64,000 nt of DNA from Brachynemurus nebulosus (taxonomy: Eukaryota; Arthropoda; Insecta; Neuroptera; Myrmeleontidae). The notes under the pieces were generated by a model that did not search any database, was not told the DNA's origin, and worked only from the letters and a program-made list of their open reading frames with translations. This document shows, in pieces, positions 22,818 through 36,185 of the stretch. How positions within the stretch are numbered: the first letter of the stretch is position 1; each line of letters starts with the position of its first letter. Location: positions 33,020,413 through 33,084,412 of the forward strand of contig JAPWDM010000007.1 of assembly GCA_035578155.1 (NCBI GenBank), given 5' to 3'. The position numbers and the translations under genes are program-made.

Positions 22818-23306
22818 TAGTGATTAGTGATGTTGGGCCGAGAAGCAGTTAATCGATTAATCGACTAAAATTGTTTTTCAGATAAAAATAGTCATTAGTG
22901 GAAAATATCGAGCACAGAGTAGTCGACTAATCGACTAAATTTTTAGTAGAATTCATGGTAAGGTAAACTATTGGTAGGTAACTCTTCAAAAACCAGGTTT
23001 TCTTTTGCATTTAATTATGGACTTCTAATAGTTTTCTTTTAAGAAAAAGAAAGATATGAAATATCACAATATATTAATCACATAAAAGTGAAAAATGATA
23101 CAAATAGGTAATTTTTTAGTTTTCATGTTTTGAAGTCCAATAAATAATACAGAAAAATTATTAAATTAGTCGTTATTAATCAATTAAAAGAGAATTAATC
23201 ACTTTAATCATTTAATCGAAGCTAAAATAGTCGACTAAAATATGACTAAATGTAAACAAAATTAGTCGACTAAATCGACTAATCGATTAATCATCCGACA
23301 TCACTA
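22818..23306 (-). mobile_element. hAT-like MITE, family C, copy 2
   Basis: A reverse-oriented copy of 2431-2909. Flanking octamers are GTGGCTAA (22810-22817) and GTGGCTAG (23307-23314). The left tip carries a duplicated TAGTGAT. The arms are rich in TTAGTCGACTAA palindromes. Non-coding. Confidence 0.85.
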
Positions 23307-23314
23307 GTGGCTAG

Positions 23315-23436
23315 TAGTGATGTCGGATGGTTAATCGATTTATCAGTTTAGTCGACTAATTTTGTTTACATCTAGTCATATTTTAGTCGACTATTTTACC
23401 TTATAATTAATTTTTTTTTTTAAATGACTAAAAACT
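23315..23436 (+). mobile_element. hAT-like MITE, family C, truncated copy 3
   Basis: It starts TAGTGATGTCGG immediately after the right-hand octamer of copy 2, matches the family for about 120 bp, then stops. The arrangement is head to head with copy 2 and shares its target region. Confidence 0.8.
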
Positions 23437-24025
23437 GCCCAGTCTTGGTCTTGGTCTTGCATTTGCTCATCACTATTTGGAAACATCTTTAATAATCTGG
23501 TAATGGTTTTGTGACGTATGCGTATACCATGGATTATAATTTTGCTTTCTAACAATGGAAAAATTTTTCAAAATCGGTCTAGTAATTTTTAAGTTTATTG
23601 TTCACATACATTATGTATAAGCAAACTCACATTCTCTTTTTGTAAGACAGTAGACCCGTGTTTTACGCGGTGGTTACGTATCACACAGGTTGGTCAAAAA
23701 CTCCATTTACAAAAAACAGCTCATTAAAGTGGTGTGTTTAGAAAAACAATCGTTAATTTTCGTCAGAGTTCATCGTCGGGTATAAACGTAAATCATATGA
23801 CAAAAAATTATTTGCCGGGATTTAATAAAAACAAATAATATTTGCATTTCTATTTCTTTTAAAATCCTGAATCGATTAAAAAACCCAACCAATAGAATGC
23901 CTGTGGTTATTTTTTGTTGTTAAAAATAAGGGTTCATAAAATTCGAATTTTCTGAAGAAGCAGCCTCTTCATCATTAAATGGATAAAAATCTGACAGCGT
24001 TAAATCTGATATAACTCCATCAGTA
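23437..24025. other. Intergenic AT-rich sequence
   Basis: No gene or repeat boundary supported. Confidence 0.4.
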
Positions 24026-24558
24026 TCAAGTCAGTCCATAAGTTCGTGGGTATTAATAGCATGAATGGACTTCACTATGAGCTATGACTCATTTACTAAA
24101 CCAATACAATTTTGAATCTGTCGAAACTTGTCATCGTTTGACTAACATATTATTCAGTTCATCACCAACTTTCGTAAATATTGAACGCATTTTAGTAACC
24201 ATAGAAGATGAATATAGATAATCAGTACAAACGTGCTGTGCTACATTTTTTATTTTCGTGTGGTGAATCTGCCAGGTCTGCAGCGATAGAAATTAATAAT
24301 GTACATGGTGAACACACTATTAGTGTAAGGACTGCCCAGAAATGGTTTAAAAAATTTTAAGGTGGAGAAAGTAGCATTTATGTTGAACCCCGTTCAGGAC
24401 GTCCTGTTAATTTTGATGGTGACATTCTTCGAAATCCTGTGGAGTCACAATTAACAGTGGATCAGATCGCAGAAAGGATGAACTGTGTTTAATTGTGTTT
24501 TTTTATATTATTTAAAAATTTACCAAAAAAATACGCACGAACTTATGGACTGACCTGA
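24026..24558 (+). mobile_element. Internally deleted mariner element
   Basis: A 533-bp element with inverted ends of about 27 bp (TCAAGTCAGTCCATAAGTTC and TCAGGTCAGTCCATAAGTTC) flanked by TA at 24024-24025 and 24559-24560. It contains part of a mariner transposase reading frame, described separately. The catalytic part of the gene is gone, so it cannot move by itself. Confidence 0.92.
24208..24492 (+). pseudogene. Mariner transposase N-terminal remnant
   Basis: A frame starting MNIDNQYKRAVLHFLFSCG resembles the N-terminal helix-turn-helix region of mariner transposases, with the segments ISVRTAQKWFKKF and EPRSGRPVNFDGD that are typical of that family. It is broken by a stop codon at 24358-24360 and ends at a stop at 24490-24492. 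The DDD catalytic domain is absent. It lies inside the 533-bp element with mariner-like inverted ends. This region binds the terminal repeats in intact transposases; here it is a relic. Confidence 0.9.
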
Positions 24559-25420
24559 TATAAAAATTAAAATATAATCGCGTAAATGAAAGATTTATTG
24601 TACTACAAATATCGATTTTTATTATGACGCGAAATCGTTTATATTTATCAAATATGGCCATTCGGCTTAATACGATTAAAATTTATGTAATCAACAATTT
24701 TTTTTTTGCAAATTTCTCTTATCATTTATAACATAACATCGTCCAAACGTTTATTATATTCTAAAATGTTCTGGAACGTTCAAAATAAAAAATAGTTTTG
24801 ATTAGTCAGTGTTAAAAAAAAATGTTATCTGCACTTCAAAAATACATAATATACACTTTTCATCGGATATTTTTAACTATAATTTTTCACGTAAACAAAG
24901 GGTTTTATTTTCACGAAAATATTTCATAAAAATTGGTGTCATGTATATAGGCCAGGTCGAACAGGCGAGTCGAATCGCCTCACATAATATCGTATGTACT
25001 TGAACTAAATTTTGCGTTTAGGCAATTATTTTTGTTTTGATGGTCCCAATGTACGCATCCAGAATGAGGTATTTGACTGAAATTGAAAACTATTCTGAAT
25101 GCTTTATTTAAGACGGTCAACCGTTCCAGATTCTGTGGGACAATCTCGAAAAAAGCATTTGTTATCCCGCATTGAAATTTTTACTGTAAACTGGAAATAA
25201 TTTAAAAATTTAATTCGTTTTTTTTTTACTCGCAGTTACATTTTTAAAAAGAAATACTAACTTACGTCCTACCTTTGTTTTTTCATATTAACTTAATAAA
25301 TTGTAATGACGTCACAATTTGAAAACAAACAAACGTCAATGTTAGTCTCTATAACCTCAAGAAAAGTGCGTATTTTTTATAATTTTGTTTCGCAGATGAA
25401 CATAATCAGAATCGACATGT
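24559..25420. other. Intergenic AT-rich sequence
   Basis: No gene recognised. Confidence 0.4.
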
Positions 25421-25745
25421 TTATTTACAAATTGTGACGTCATTTTGAAATGATGGCGTGTTTTCAATCGTCAACATTTTACTATTAAAAACAATTATAT
25501 TTAATGATAAGCATTTATCCGCGGCTTCATCCGTCAATATTGGAAAAAATAACATTAATACGTACAGAGTATACTTGCATCGTGTCACTACATGTTTTCC
25601 TAAGGTAACAAGTAGCCTATAGCCTTCTCTGTTGCTCAAGCTATGTTTATGCAAAATTTCAGGTTGACTGGTTAAGCGGTTGAGGCGTGAAAGAAAGACA
25701 AACAAACTCACTTTCATATTTATAATGTTAGTCATGATCATGATT
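25421..25745 (+). repeat. Probable retroposon tail fragment
   Basis: The stretch at about 25645-25735 (containing GGTTGACTGGTTAAGCGG and GGCGTGAAAGAAAGACAAAC, ending TTTATAATGTTAGT) closely resembles a 3' tail commonly dispersed in insect genomes, attributed to LINE-type elements. Family assignment is from memory and uncertain. The long minus-strand frame here is a by-product of this repeat. Confidence 0.5.
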
Positions 25746-27601
25746 TAACATAAATTTCAAACATAGTCAAGTACCCTACAAGTGAAGAGTGCAAAGGAAG
25801 GCACATTTTGTTACGATTAAACAAATTGCTACGCGACCTTCATACATATATGAACAAATATGTATTTTTTGTTTGTAGGTAAAGGTCAATGGATTGAGAG
25901 GCAGGCGTGAAGTTAATTCTCCGTAAAATTTTAAAATGTACACAGTTGCGGGGCGTGCAGGGAACGGAGGGCGCGTCAGAGATTTTTGTTTAAAATTGTT
26001 TTAATTATTAAACCAAAGTTTACGCGTTAAATAGTCTGATAGTCTAAAATTGGGATACAAAATGGCAGTGTACCGTCAGTGGGGACGAATCTAGACGATT
26101 TTTTCAATTTTTTGGCAATAAATTGTTTAGTTTATCTAAAAAATTCTAAAAAAATAATTTAAATGCTTTAATATCACGAGCATATACGGCAGTAATAAAA
26201 ATATCAAAATTGGTACTGCAACATTTTTTTTTTTTTTGGTTTTTAAGATTTTGTACTCCACATATAAAAGTTTTCCTAATTTTTCTAAAATTTATTAAAG
26301 ATATGGATGTTATAATTAATTTATTCAATGATTATGATAATGTGAAAGATGATTACAGCTGTTTGACTTATAGAGACGACATAATACTGAAGTTTAATAT
26401 ATTGAATCGCAAACCAAAGAATGCGTTTCAAGTGAATTAATAAAAGATTAACAATTTATTTTGTGGAAAATATTTTAATTTTTATTATTTTTTGAGATCT
26501 TATTCGAAAAATTACTAACAAATTTTAGAAAATTTACAAATGTGCCTAATAGGGAAATAACTACATATCTATAGGAATATTTATGACTGAGAAATTTCAC
26601 ATTCTGTAAAGTCACACATGTCCACTGACTCATAACAGTTCATAAATTAATTATTTGAAAGACATGTTTTATGATACAACTGATGTATTTATCTATTTTT
26701 TAATTTTTATAGTGAAAATATGCTTTGATAAAAAGAATAAAAAAATTAATAAATATTTATATTAAGAAATTTTTCCAAATCCAATTTTTTAAATATTTTG
26801 TTCGCTTTTGTAGTATTTTTATGTAAATAAAATACCCTTTTTTGCAAATAAACTCTAAAACTCCCCGTAAAAAGTCCATTGGTCGAAACGACGCCGATGT
26901 ATGATTAACTTGACTCGTAGACCAACGTATGATTCTAGGGTTAAAAATATGTTAAAATGCCTATTAAAACAGTACCAAGAATTTTTTTTTTTATTGATTT
27001 TCTTTTCTTGGAATTAATACCACCCAATTTTTCACATTAATGTCACGGGGGTGTTCGTGTCTTCACCCCCATACCAGTCCCGATACCCTTGAAACACAGC
27101 GTTGACTTACTTTTAACCTTCACTTTGCTTGTCAGTAGTCAACGCTGTACACACACACTTTTTCTGGAACCTCAACGCAATCGTACCATGGTAACCGATC
27201 ACCCCAGCTTTGATTCTAGGGAACATGTCCGGAAAAAATTTCGTGGAACTATTTTTATTCGATTATGTTCTATTTTCAAAATCAGTCAGCTATTCACAGC
27301 TTTCATGGCCACACCTCCACTGTAACCGTTACAACTGCGTATTGCTATTTACGGACACCTGCTAGCTATGCCATCCCTAAAAATGCTATTATGGTGTTAT
27401 TACGTAATCAATTTGTGTACGTTGTGTGGCCATGAAAAAATTGAAAATGGCGGTGGTACATGTTTTTCCAGTTATATTGTAGTCGCTGCGTTGTTATATT
27501 ATCAAAAATATTGACGATTGCAGTCCATAGTTAGATTAGTTGCGAGATAAATAGAACATAATTTTGGCTAGGTCACAGCACACTCACTACGGGATATGAT
27601 T
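25746..27601. other. Intergenic AT-rich sequence
   Basis: No gene recognised. An imperfect hairpin near 27040-27075 pairs GGGGGTG with CACCCCC. Short frames at 26210-26440 and 27089-27325 have no family similarity. Confidence 0.4.
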
Positions 27602-28473
27602 TTAATACGTTGACGGTCATGGGTTCACCGTACGACGTCATGTGAAACTTGGCTAACTGTGACACACGGCTGTGCGGCGTCAACAATCTCATATAAAGTG
27701 TATCAGTTGCAACATATATTGCTAGTAGTTTATACATATTTTTGGTCGCAAATATTAGAGTGCAGACGATATCACTCTCTCTTTTTATTTAGTGTACCTA
27801 TTTTCAATGTGTGCATGCGCTGGAAATTTCAAAAATGTTTCCATTTTAACCACTTAGATTGTCATTATCAAGTACGAGTATAAATTACAAACTAAATTTT
27901 ATTTAACAAACAATAAATTTATTTATTTATTATTTGGATAAATAAAATTGTTATTCGTGCGTTAAAAACCCAAACAATAAAATGTTAAATGAATGAGTAA
28001 AATGAGTTTGTTTAATACTTTTCAAGTGAACCGTTATATATGCGCAGAACAGAAAAGGTACACTATTTTTGCATTGTGTGTCTCTCTTTGCTGCGACGAA
28101 TTCCTCTTATAGGCTAAATACCTTGCTAGCAACATATGTTATACTATAGCTCGGGCCTTTTAACTTGTCAGTGCGCAGAAAACGAATTTAACACGTACAT
28201 CTAATAGTAGGTAATAAAAGAGAGAACGAAAGAGAACAATATGTTTGTTAAAAAGGTGTCTCTTTTTAATATGATTTAAACCTAGATATTTTTTAGATGT
28301 TATTGTCTCTTATTTGTAATGTATTTCCAAATATCTCTATCTGTATCATGCGCGAGTTACTGCCAAGTTAAAAGACCCGAGCTATACATACTTATATGAT
28401 CGGTTCTCAAAATAGTGTACCAGTTGGGCGTTTCGTCATAATAGATTACAGGTTACGACCGTCAACGTATTAA
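27602..28473. mobile_element. Possible TTAA-target element R with nested insert
   Basis: The ends read TTAATACGTTGACGGTC and its exact complement, so 13 bp of inverted repeat lie inside TTAA on each side. The short repeat makes this less certain than the others. A distinct inverted-repeat element is nested at 28147-28384. Confidence 0.55.
28147..28384. mobile_element. Inverted-repeat MITE with TAGCTCGGG ends
   Basis: A 238-bp element with ends TAGCTCGGGCCTTTTAACTT and TAGCTCGGGTCTTTTAACTT (complement), two mismatches over about 25 bp, flanked by TA. Non-coding. Nested in the possible element R. Confidence 0.75.
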
Positions 28474-28849
28474 TGAAAAGATAACTGGAGTTTTATTTTT
28501 TTTTTAATATATTTATTCGATTGTATTCGATACAATAGTTTTTGTTTTTATATGAAATTTATATCTTTAATGAACTTGAAAATGTTTTTCAAGTTAATTA
28601 CGAAATTTTTTTCTTTGTCCTGCCAACGAAATTTTCAATGCTGATGCTCGGACGTGTACTCGGAAATAAAATTACTGTTTACATAAATTATTGACTCGCA
28701 TTGTTGTGTTCGGTCCCAAAAAAAAATTTTTGAATGTCAATTGTTTCAATGTTAATAACGGTCGTTGTTTGAATATCGTGCAAAATTGATCAAGTGCATG
28801 TTGAACACGTATTTAGTTTGGGTTCCTCAGTGGTTTGAGTTTTTCATGA
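28474..28849. other. Intergenic AT-rich sequence
   Basis: No gene or repeat boundary supported. Confidence 0.4.
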
Positions 28850-29580
28850 CTTTCGGGATAAAGTATAGGGCGCGATTAAGGGCACTTTCTATGGTTTATT
28901 ATAAAAATGGATAAATATACTTGACAATATACTAGACTTAAAGTCAATTAGATAATAATTCGGTTCCTTATTTGGTTCAGTGTTTCGCAAAAGAGACTTA
29001 AAAATGGAAAGTAGTTTAACATTTTTAGAAACCTAAAAAAGAAAAAAAAATTATCTACTTTCCAACAATTCTTTTAAAGATTTGAACTTTTTGAATTTTT
29101 GAACGATGTTTTCTAACACCAAAACATACACCGATGCAAAATTTCATTTACTGAGGGGAGTTTTTGAATTTTCGAAAATTTAGCCGAAATAATTTTGATT
29201 GAGTCCGCTTAGAAATCCGTATTTTTTTCAAATTTCTGGGATTTACAGTTAAAACGTTACACGGAAGATAAAAATAACTTCACTTTGAAGTTCAATATTT
29301 TACGAACAGGACTTAAAAACGAAAGATAGCAAAATAAACTTCGATTTCATTTTAAGAGTCCTTTCTAACGATATCCCACATGGCGTGGTACATGAAAAAA
29401 TAATTTTCACCCCTCAACAATTACGAAAAATTTTAAAAATCATGCTTATACGCCGAAAAATGTACGAGTTATATATGTAAAAAGTAGCCGACGGATAGAC
29501 AGACAAATTTGACGAAACTGTACGAGTTCCCAAATTTTTAGTACCAGGCAGAACTGTGTGAACTCTCAGTTAAAATGACA
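28850..29580 (+). repeat. Dispersed repeat S, copy 1
   Basis: Diverged similarity to 33160-33850 and 53300-53530. Shared landmarks are a GAAATAATTTT..TTGAGTC block, a TTTTAAGAGTCCTTTC block and a terminal GACAGACA..TGACGAAA block. The layout resembles an old LINE 3' region, but no protein motif is visible. Confidence 0.6.
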
Positions 29581-30156
29581 TTCTGGTCTTTTCGGCTGTT
29601 GGTATTTGTTGCTTACCATCAAAACTTTCAGAATCCCTAGTGTTTTCTACCTTATTGTTAGTCTATTCTGTTCAAAATCCTTGGAAAACATGAAAATCAA
29701 GGGAATATACGAAAAACTCACGGCACCAAATAATTGTCTTCTAAAAGGCATGACGTTTTTCAGGGACGGGTGGTAAACAATTGTGGGTAAACAATCTACA
29801 AAATACTTGTATACAATACTGTAAATAAATTGGCTTACGTAATAAACGCTATTCTAGAATATTTTTGTTTGTTTTGTAGAGTCAATTTTTTAAATATGAG
29901 TTTTTCCGCATTGAAAAACTGCGTACGCAATTATTTGTGTTCTATAGAACTATAGAATATTTTTAATAAAAAATACAGTGTTATGATGCCTGTGTAGTAA
30001 TCAGAATATAAATACGGTGACATTGAAATGCTATTTATTATATTATACATACGTATAGTATTGTGACGTGTATAGTACCAGGTGTTATCATGAACACTTA
30101 TATATAGGTAAAAACTATGAAATTATCGGGAAACGTACGAAAATACGTAAACTTAC
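29581..30156. other. Intergenic AT-rich sequence
   Basis: No gene recognised. Confidence 0.4.
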
Positions 30157-31207
30157 TTAAGGGGAACCGCTAGTGTGACATTTTGAAAAAATTGGAAATT
30201 TTCTTTTTTTTGCATGTTTCGATAGTCTATACATTTAAAAATAACATACTAAAATTTCAAGTGCATATCTCAAATAGTTTTTGAGTTACAGCCATCCGAA
30301 GAGCGGATTCTGATTTTCACTGTTAACTTTGAGGTATTGAGAAATGTATGAAGGTTGATAGTTCGGGAGTTTCTGGACGTGGTTGCCAGTCACATGTTGT
30401 GGAGCAGCTAGACCCTGGCACATTTAAACGACTCATCTAGTTTTAATATGACCAGTCCCGACGAGAGGGTGGGGCAGCCGGGGTTGCAGCCCTGGGGCCC
30501 GGGCTGGAAGAGAGGGCCCGTAGCGGTCAATAGGGTCCCGGGAAAAAGCAAAAACAGCTTTTTTTCACTCATCATTTATTTTTTGGGGATAAATTTTTAT
30601 GAAATGTGCCCCATTTCTTGGGGCCCACCCTTTCTCTCCACGGTCCTGAATATGACCGTTATAGTGAGTACATCGTAAATAATTTTAGTAAAAATTCTCA
30701 GTGATTAAAACTAAAAGGTAAAAAGTAAAGAAAAACTACATTTTTCAAATTTGGTCCAGTTATAACTTGAAGACAAATCATCCGATCGATTTGATTCTTA
30801 TTGCAGCTTCTTTTATATATGTATGTTTCTTCGTGCCATGAATCTCCAATTTTCCGATCGAATAAAAAATGTAATTTTTGCAGGCCAAAAATCATCAAAT
30901 TTCATGGCAGGAGGTTCATGGCACGGGCAATACCTTCTAGTTTAATAGGCTTTTTGGTTTTTTTGGTTTCAGCACTGTGAAGGTCGCTATCACTGCAGTA
31001 GTGGGGAAACTTTTTTTTGGAGCCTTGGGAGATCGCGAATAACTCACTGAATTTTCAGTTTTTTGGTCCAAAAATTTTATCATGAATTTATTATATATCA
31101 ACGAATATATCCTTAAAATATTAAAACATTCCATACAGTAGTTTTCTTTTAAAAAATTCCCAAAAATCACCTTTCTTTCAGGCGGTCACACTAGTGGTCC
31201 CCCTTAA
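30157..31207. mobile_element. TTAA-target element H, about 1 kb
   Basis: TTAA at 30157-30160 and 31204-31207 enclose ends GGGGAACCGCTAGTGTGAC and GGGGGACCACTAGTGTGAC (complement). The 1051-bp span has no transposase frame, so it is non-autonomous; the TTAA target suggests piggyBac-type mobilisation. A GC-rich stretch near 30455-30545 differs from the rest in composition. A truncated copy of the left end lies at 37134-37210. Confidence 0.83.
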
Positions 31208-33159
31208 AAATATTTATTGAAATAATTTTAGTTGAAACTTCTTATCAAGGGTTGTTATTTCAAATTTTTTAATTTTATTAGAGACGAAGGAAAGAGTAAT
31301 TTGTACAACGGTACCTTACAAGATGGCATATTCGAGAACAATATTCTGATTCCTACCTGTAAATTCAACAGGAATTATTAATCCTAACACTTCCTCAAAA
31401 TTTCAGCTTTTAGGATATTAGATAATAAAAATAAATATATTTTATCTTGAGCGACTATTTTCTCGCTTGCAGCAGATTTTACCCAGGCAATCAAAAATAT
31501 TAGCTTTTAGAATTTGACGATTCCATTTCAGGTAACTATACCTCATTTGAGTTATCACTCAGACTCAGGGTTGCCAACTGTCCGGTTATGACGTAATTTG
31601 TCCGGGTCCGGTTTTGTACGCGTGATCGGACAGAAAATGTCTGGCTGTGAGACTTTGAGAACTAGTATATTATGTTTTTTGCTCGACAAGGTTTTTTTTT
31701 CAGTGAATAGTTTTGCGTTAGTCTTGAGGAAATTAAAAATAAGGACAGCGCATTAAAGTTTTTCGTTTCTTTTTTTTTTTGTTTGCCCAAAAAATTTCCC
31801 GATAAATGTTAATGTTTGGTTATTGAAAAATCGGCAAACCTGCTCAAACTCCTTAGAATAAGAGAAATTAGACTTTAGCCACGCCCATAACACTGAACTT
31901 GCGTATTTTTTGTAGTGTAATCCTCCAAATTTACTTGATAACATATATTAATAACACACAATGATAAATAACATATTTAAATAATTACGGTAGAGTTTTC
32001 CTTGTTTTCTAATTAATAAATCATTATAAAACTTAATTAAAAACATCTCAACTTGTAAATATTTCTTAAGTTATTATATATTATGAAGCGTAAAAAGTTT
32101 TTGGTTGTTATAAATGAATTAAAAGACATGTTAGGCTTTGAACTAGTTACTAATAAAATGCTAAAGATATTTTGACTTTTATGTTAAGGACTTGAATAAA
32201 AGGCTTATTTTTTTCTCCAGGATTTTTGTTCCCCGGGTTGTTAAGAAAAACTTACTGTGACAGTTATCAAAGTAACACCCGATACTAATCACAGATCCTA
32301 AGCATGCTAGAATACTGTTTTCTTATGCTTGACAATTGCTATCATTCCGGTTATGAGAAAAAAATTGATTTGTAAGTGGACTAGTCTAAGAGGCGATCGA
32401 TTCGTTAAAAACTGATATATTTTTACAAAAGATTTCATGACTGCCTGAACAAAACCCGGCAGAGGCGAGAAAATATTTTAGAAAATGCAACTTTGGGTAA
32501 ATGTATAGGTTGCAGGGCTGCAAATAAAAACAGTTTCAAATAAAAACACTAAAACATTTCTTTGTTGTAAGACATTAGCTGGCATTTTCGACGTCCGTCT
32601 CTTGGACTAGATGTGCATTTGCATCGTGGATCACTTGCATCGTGTTTCCACTTGTAGGCGTTTGAATCGATTGCATTATGCAATTGCTGTTTGTTGCATT
32701 ATGAATAGATTTATTTTTAGATTTTAAACTACTGACTTATTAACACGCATATGTAGTTATAAAACAGCTATGCGATTATAATACATAATATGTTTATTAT
32801 ATATTTCATAATTGGATAGATTTTTTTCTAATTTTCCGGTTATCAGTTAATTAATTAACGTCTATTCAATTTTACTGTCCCTTGTCGCGCCTATAAAAAC
32901 ATTTTAATTGGCAATATAAAACTTTCCAGGCGTCACCATAAAGACTTTCGTTGTTTTAGTGAAATGCATTAAAAATTTTCCATCTTTTTCATTCTGATTG
33001 TTGATATAGTTCGTGGAAAATTTTAGTGCTGCTATAGTACACACTAATTTCAACTTATCGATAAAGAAAAGCTAGGAGGGGTGTTAAGGGTATCAATCTT
33101 GGTCATTAGAAATGTTTCATAGTTTGGACCGTTGTTAAATCTTCCTTAATTTATTACTT
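31208..33159. other. Intergenic sequence with a hAT-like end fragment
   Basis: 31566-31680 (AGGGTTGCCAACTGTCCGG.., TTGTCCGGGTCCGG) resembles the end of element Q at 11621. Short GCATCGTG reiterations occur near 32610-32640. No gene recognised. Confidence 0.4.
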
Positions 33160-33850
33160 AGTCACACCAGGTGTTTGAAATTTCCTCGGTGGTTGAAATT
33201 TTCCACAGTTTTCAGGAAAAAAATATAAAACTTACGATTTATCATAAAAGAATAGATAAATTTATTCAACTATGTTACTTTTACATGTGTTCCTAATGTT
33301 AGGATTTCCTATAATCCATTTAAAGAAAGATATTTTTTTGAAGAGTGTTAAATATTGGCAAGAGAATAAACACTTAAAGTATACGCATCATTTTTCTTAA
33401 TGATTTAAACTTAATATTTTAAAGGGATGTCTTCTAATACCAAAACACATCTATTTTCACTTTTTTTTTTACTTGAATGCCGAAAATTTGATTCGAAAAT
33501 TACCGACACAACTTGCCCGAAATAATTTTAATTGAGTCTTCGGTATCAAGTATTATTTTCAAATTTCTTAGACGAAATTTCGTGGGGGGGGGGGGAATCT
33601 CACTTTGAAGGTCAATATTTCGCAAACGGAGCTTAAAAATGAAAAATGGTAAAACGAGCTTCAACTTTATTTTAAGAGTCCTTTCGAACGATATTCCACA
33701 CGATGTGGTACACGGAAACAAAAATTTTCATCCTCACTTTTCCACAGAAAAAAGCACTTCACGACTGAAAAAAAGTAAGAATTAGGGGGGAGGGGGTGCC
33801 AGTCAGACAGACAGACAGACATGACGAAATTGTTTTTTCGGTAGCCTAAA
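33160..33850 (+). repeat. Dispersed repeat S, copy 2
   Basis: A diverged copy of 28850-29580 with the same landmark order, ending in a (CAGA)n run at about 33799-33815. A G-homopolymer lies near 33583-33595. No protein motif seen. Confidence 0.6.
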
Positions 33851-35710
33851 AAGGGAAAAAAGTTCGAGGGTGTAGAAGTGGTTCGAAACACTTCAAAAGC
33901 TCGAAAAACAATCCGAAAAAGTTTGTTCGAAAGGACTTTTCGAAATAAACGTCATTTCTACTACCTTTCCCATATTATTGATTATTCAAACTGGTAAACA
34001 GATTTAAAACACGCCTTTTTATGATTGTTCAGAAATTTATAACAAAGAATTTTAAGTAAGTTAAAAATTAAAACTAGCTATCCTGATTTTTAAAAATCAT
34101 TTTAATTTTAAAAATATCTCCAGTTTCCTTCTAGACTCATCTCAAATGTTTACACGTACAAAAATTTGCATATTTAAACATTTTAAAATGTGGTTACCTA
34201 TCTACTTCGTTTTTTTTTTATGAAATTCGTTGATTCGCATAACCACTCTTTTAATACAAGCGCAATACCCGGTGAGCGCAGTATGTTCGAGAAAGTTCCG
34301 CGTTTGAATGTATTGATATTAGCAAACAAAGAGAAATTTGCGAATTTTGTTTGAACTAAATTTATAGTCAAATTGCAATAATCACTTTAACCTTCAATTC
34401 ACAAATTTTGTTTGGTGTGGTTTAAAAAAAAAAATTTTGATGGATTGACAGTCTCCAATGGCTAGAAAACATTTTTAGCCAAGAACCAGATTTTAGTTTA
34501 TTAAAATTTATTCGTTGACATTGTAGACTTTATAAAATATTTTTAAGCTTCCATTTCTGAAATTTTTGAGGGAAAGGGGAAATTTTCACTTGATTACTGC
34601 AATTTCTTTTTGATTTTTTTAACTCTGGTTTTTCTTAATTATTGACTTACGGATAAAAGTAACATTGGGTCATTCATTTCCAACAGGCATTTACTGAGTT
34701 TTGCCTTGTGCAAACAGAATTTAATCTGAAAAAAATACAGTTAAGAGGTAACGTCACTTTAGAATCTCAAAAAAAAGAAAAAAATTTAACAACAGTAGCA
34801 CCGTTGAACGTCATTATTGATTATAGTAGTTACAATTTTTAACCAATTAACTTAAAATTTCCAGAATACCTTTTTTCGATTTTGGAAACTACTTTGTAAA
34901 AAGTTATGGATCGCTTACCTCACCTATCATGGCTTCATTTACCGCAACGGTGTTAGACGTTCCCAAAATTTCCCATTTTTCCGTAAGAGTATGTGTATTT
35001 TTCTCAACAAAAGGTTTCTTAATCAAAAGGTTTTTATTCGAAAATCGGTGCAATTTTATTGGTTTTTCAATTGATTTTCATCATTTTTTCCGGTAGTAAT
35101 TCAACTCCTTTAAATTAAAAAGGTAACACAAAACTTCTTCAATAAATAAAACTCTATTGTAATATATTTTTATTTTACATTAAAAATTTTTCAAATAGTA
35201 CAACAAACGTCAATTATTCTCCGTCTCTCTCTTATATTTTTAATTATACTATCCTAACAATATTTATTGATAAAGTGTACAACGAAACCGGTTAAATCTG
35301 AAAATGTCAGAACAGCTACTCTCTATTTGGTTTACTCAGTCTTCATACGTTTCAATTCATTTGGTTTAAAATCAGTCTTTGATACAACGTTAGTAAAAGT
35401 CTTTGATATGTGACACTTTATCGTACGATCCGATACAGTCGTAATGGTCTTCTAAATTAAGGATGCCGTTTTGGTTTAGATTTTTCTAGAATTCTAGAAT
35501 TTATTAATATTATGATGAATTTTTAAAAAACGACATTGTCTTTTAATGATTGTTACAAATGGCCAAGTGCGGGTAGACCAATAAGGATTCCGTTGTTAGA
35601 ACTACGAAATAATTGTTTATTTGTGATTTATGGGACGATTTAAAATTTCGCACGGAATTAAGCTGTCTGGTGAATATGGTAGACGCCCTACTGAGGTGTA
35701 TAGGAACCCC
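33851..35710. other. Intergenic AT-rich sequence
   Basis: No gene recognised on either strand. Confidence 0.4.
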
Positions 35711-36185
35711 AGATGAGACAGATCAAGCCTACATATAAAAAAGTGTAATCCGAAAGTTGCAATAAGTAGCAATTTAGACCAGTACTAGTTCAGTCTGTTA
35801 CTGAATGTCGTGGTGTTCACGTCATAATAAATATCATGTTTTTTTAATCAACTCATGAAATTTAAACAGAAAAAAAATATGAAATGTGTCGTATTTAAGT
35901 GTTAAACATCTATTGAATAAAAAATTTCTCAAAATAAAGGGATATCTTCCTTAAAATAAATAAATTTATTTTTAATTGTTGACTGGTGGTAACATACGGT
36001 GGCCATTATAGTATATACGGTATATACTATATGCATGCGAACTGCATATCATCATCAACATATCATACTAACACACAGGTATATTCCTGTCCATACATCA
36101 TGTGTTTTGCTCGTGTGTGTGCTTTGTTACGTCACTCACTCATTACAACCGGCACAGTTTGGTAGACATACTAGTTTAATCCCTT
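35711..36185 (+). repeat. Dispersed repeat M, copy 2
   Basis: Matches 13625-14088 along its length. No inverted ends or target duplication found. Confidence 0.8.

Noticed and set aside
24208..24492. Active mariner transposase
   Set aside because: Internal stop codon and no catalytic domain.
25421..25741. 106-codon minus-strand frame considered as a gene
   Set aside because: It reads through a dispersed retroposon-tail sequence and matches no protein family I know.
29581..30156. Viral or retroviral insertion sought here and across gene-poor regions
   Set aside because: No reverse transcriptase, integrase, capsid or polymerase motif was seen in any frame of the window.
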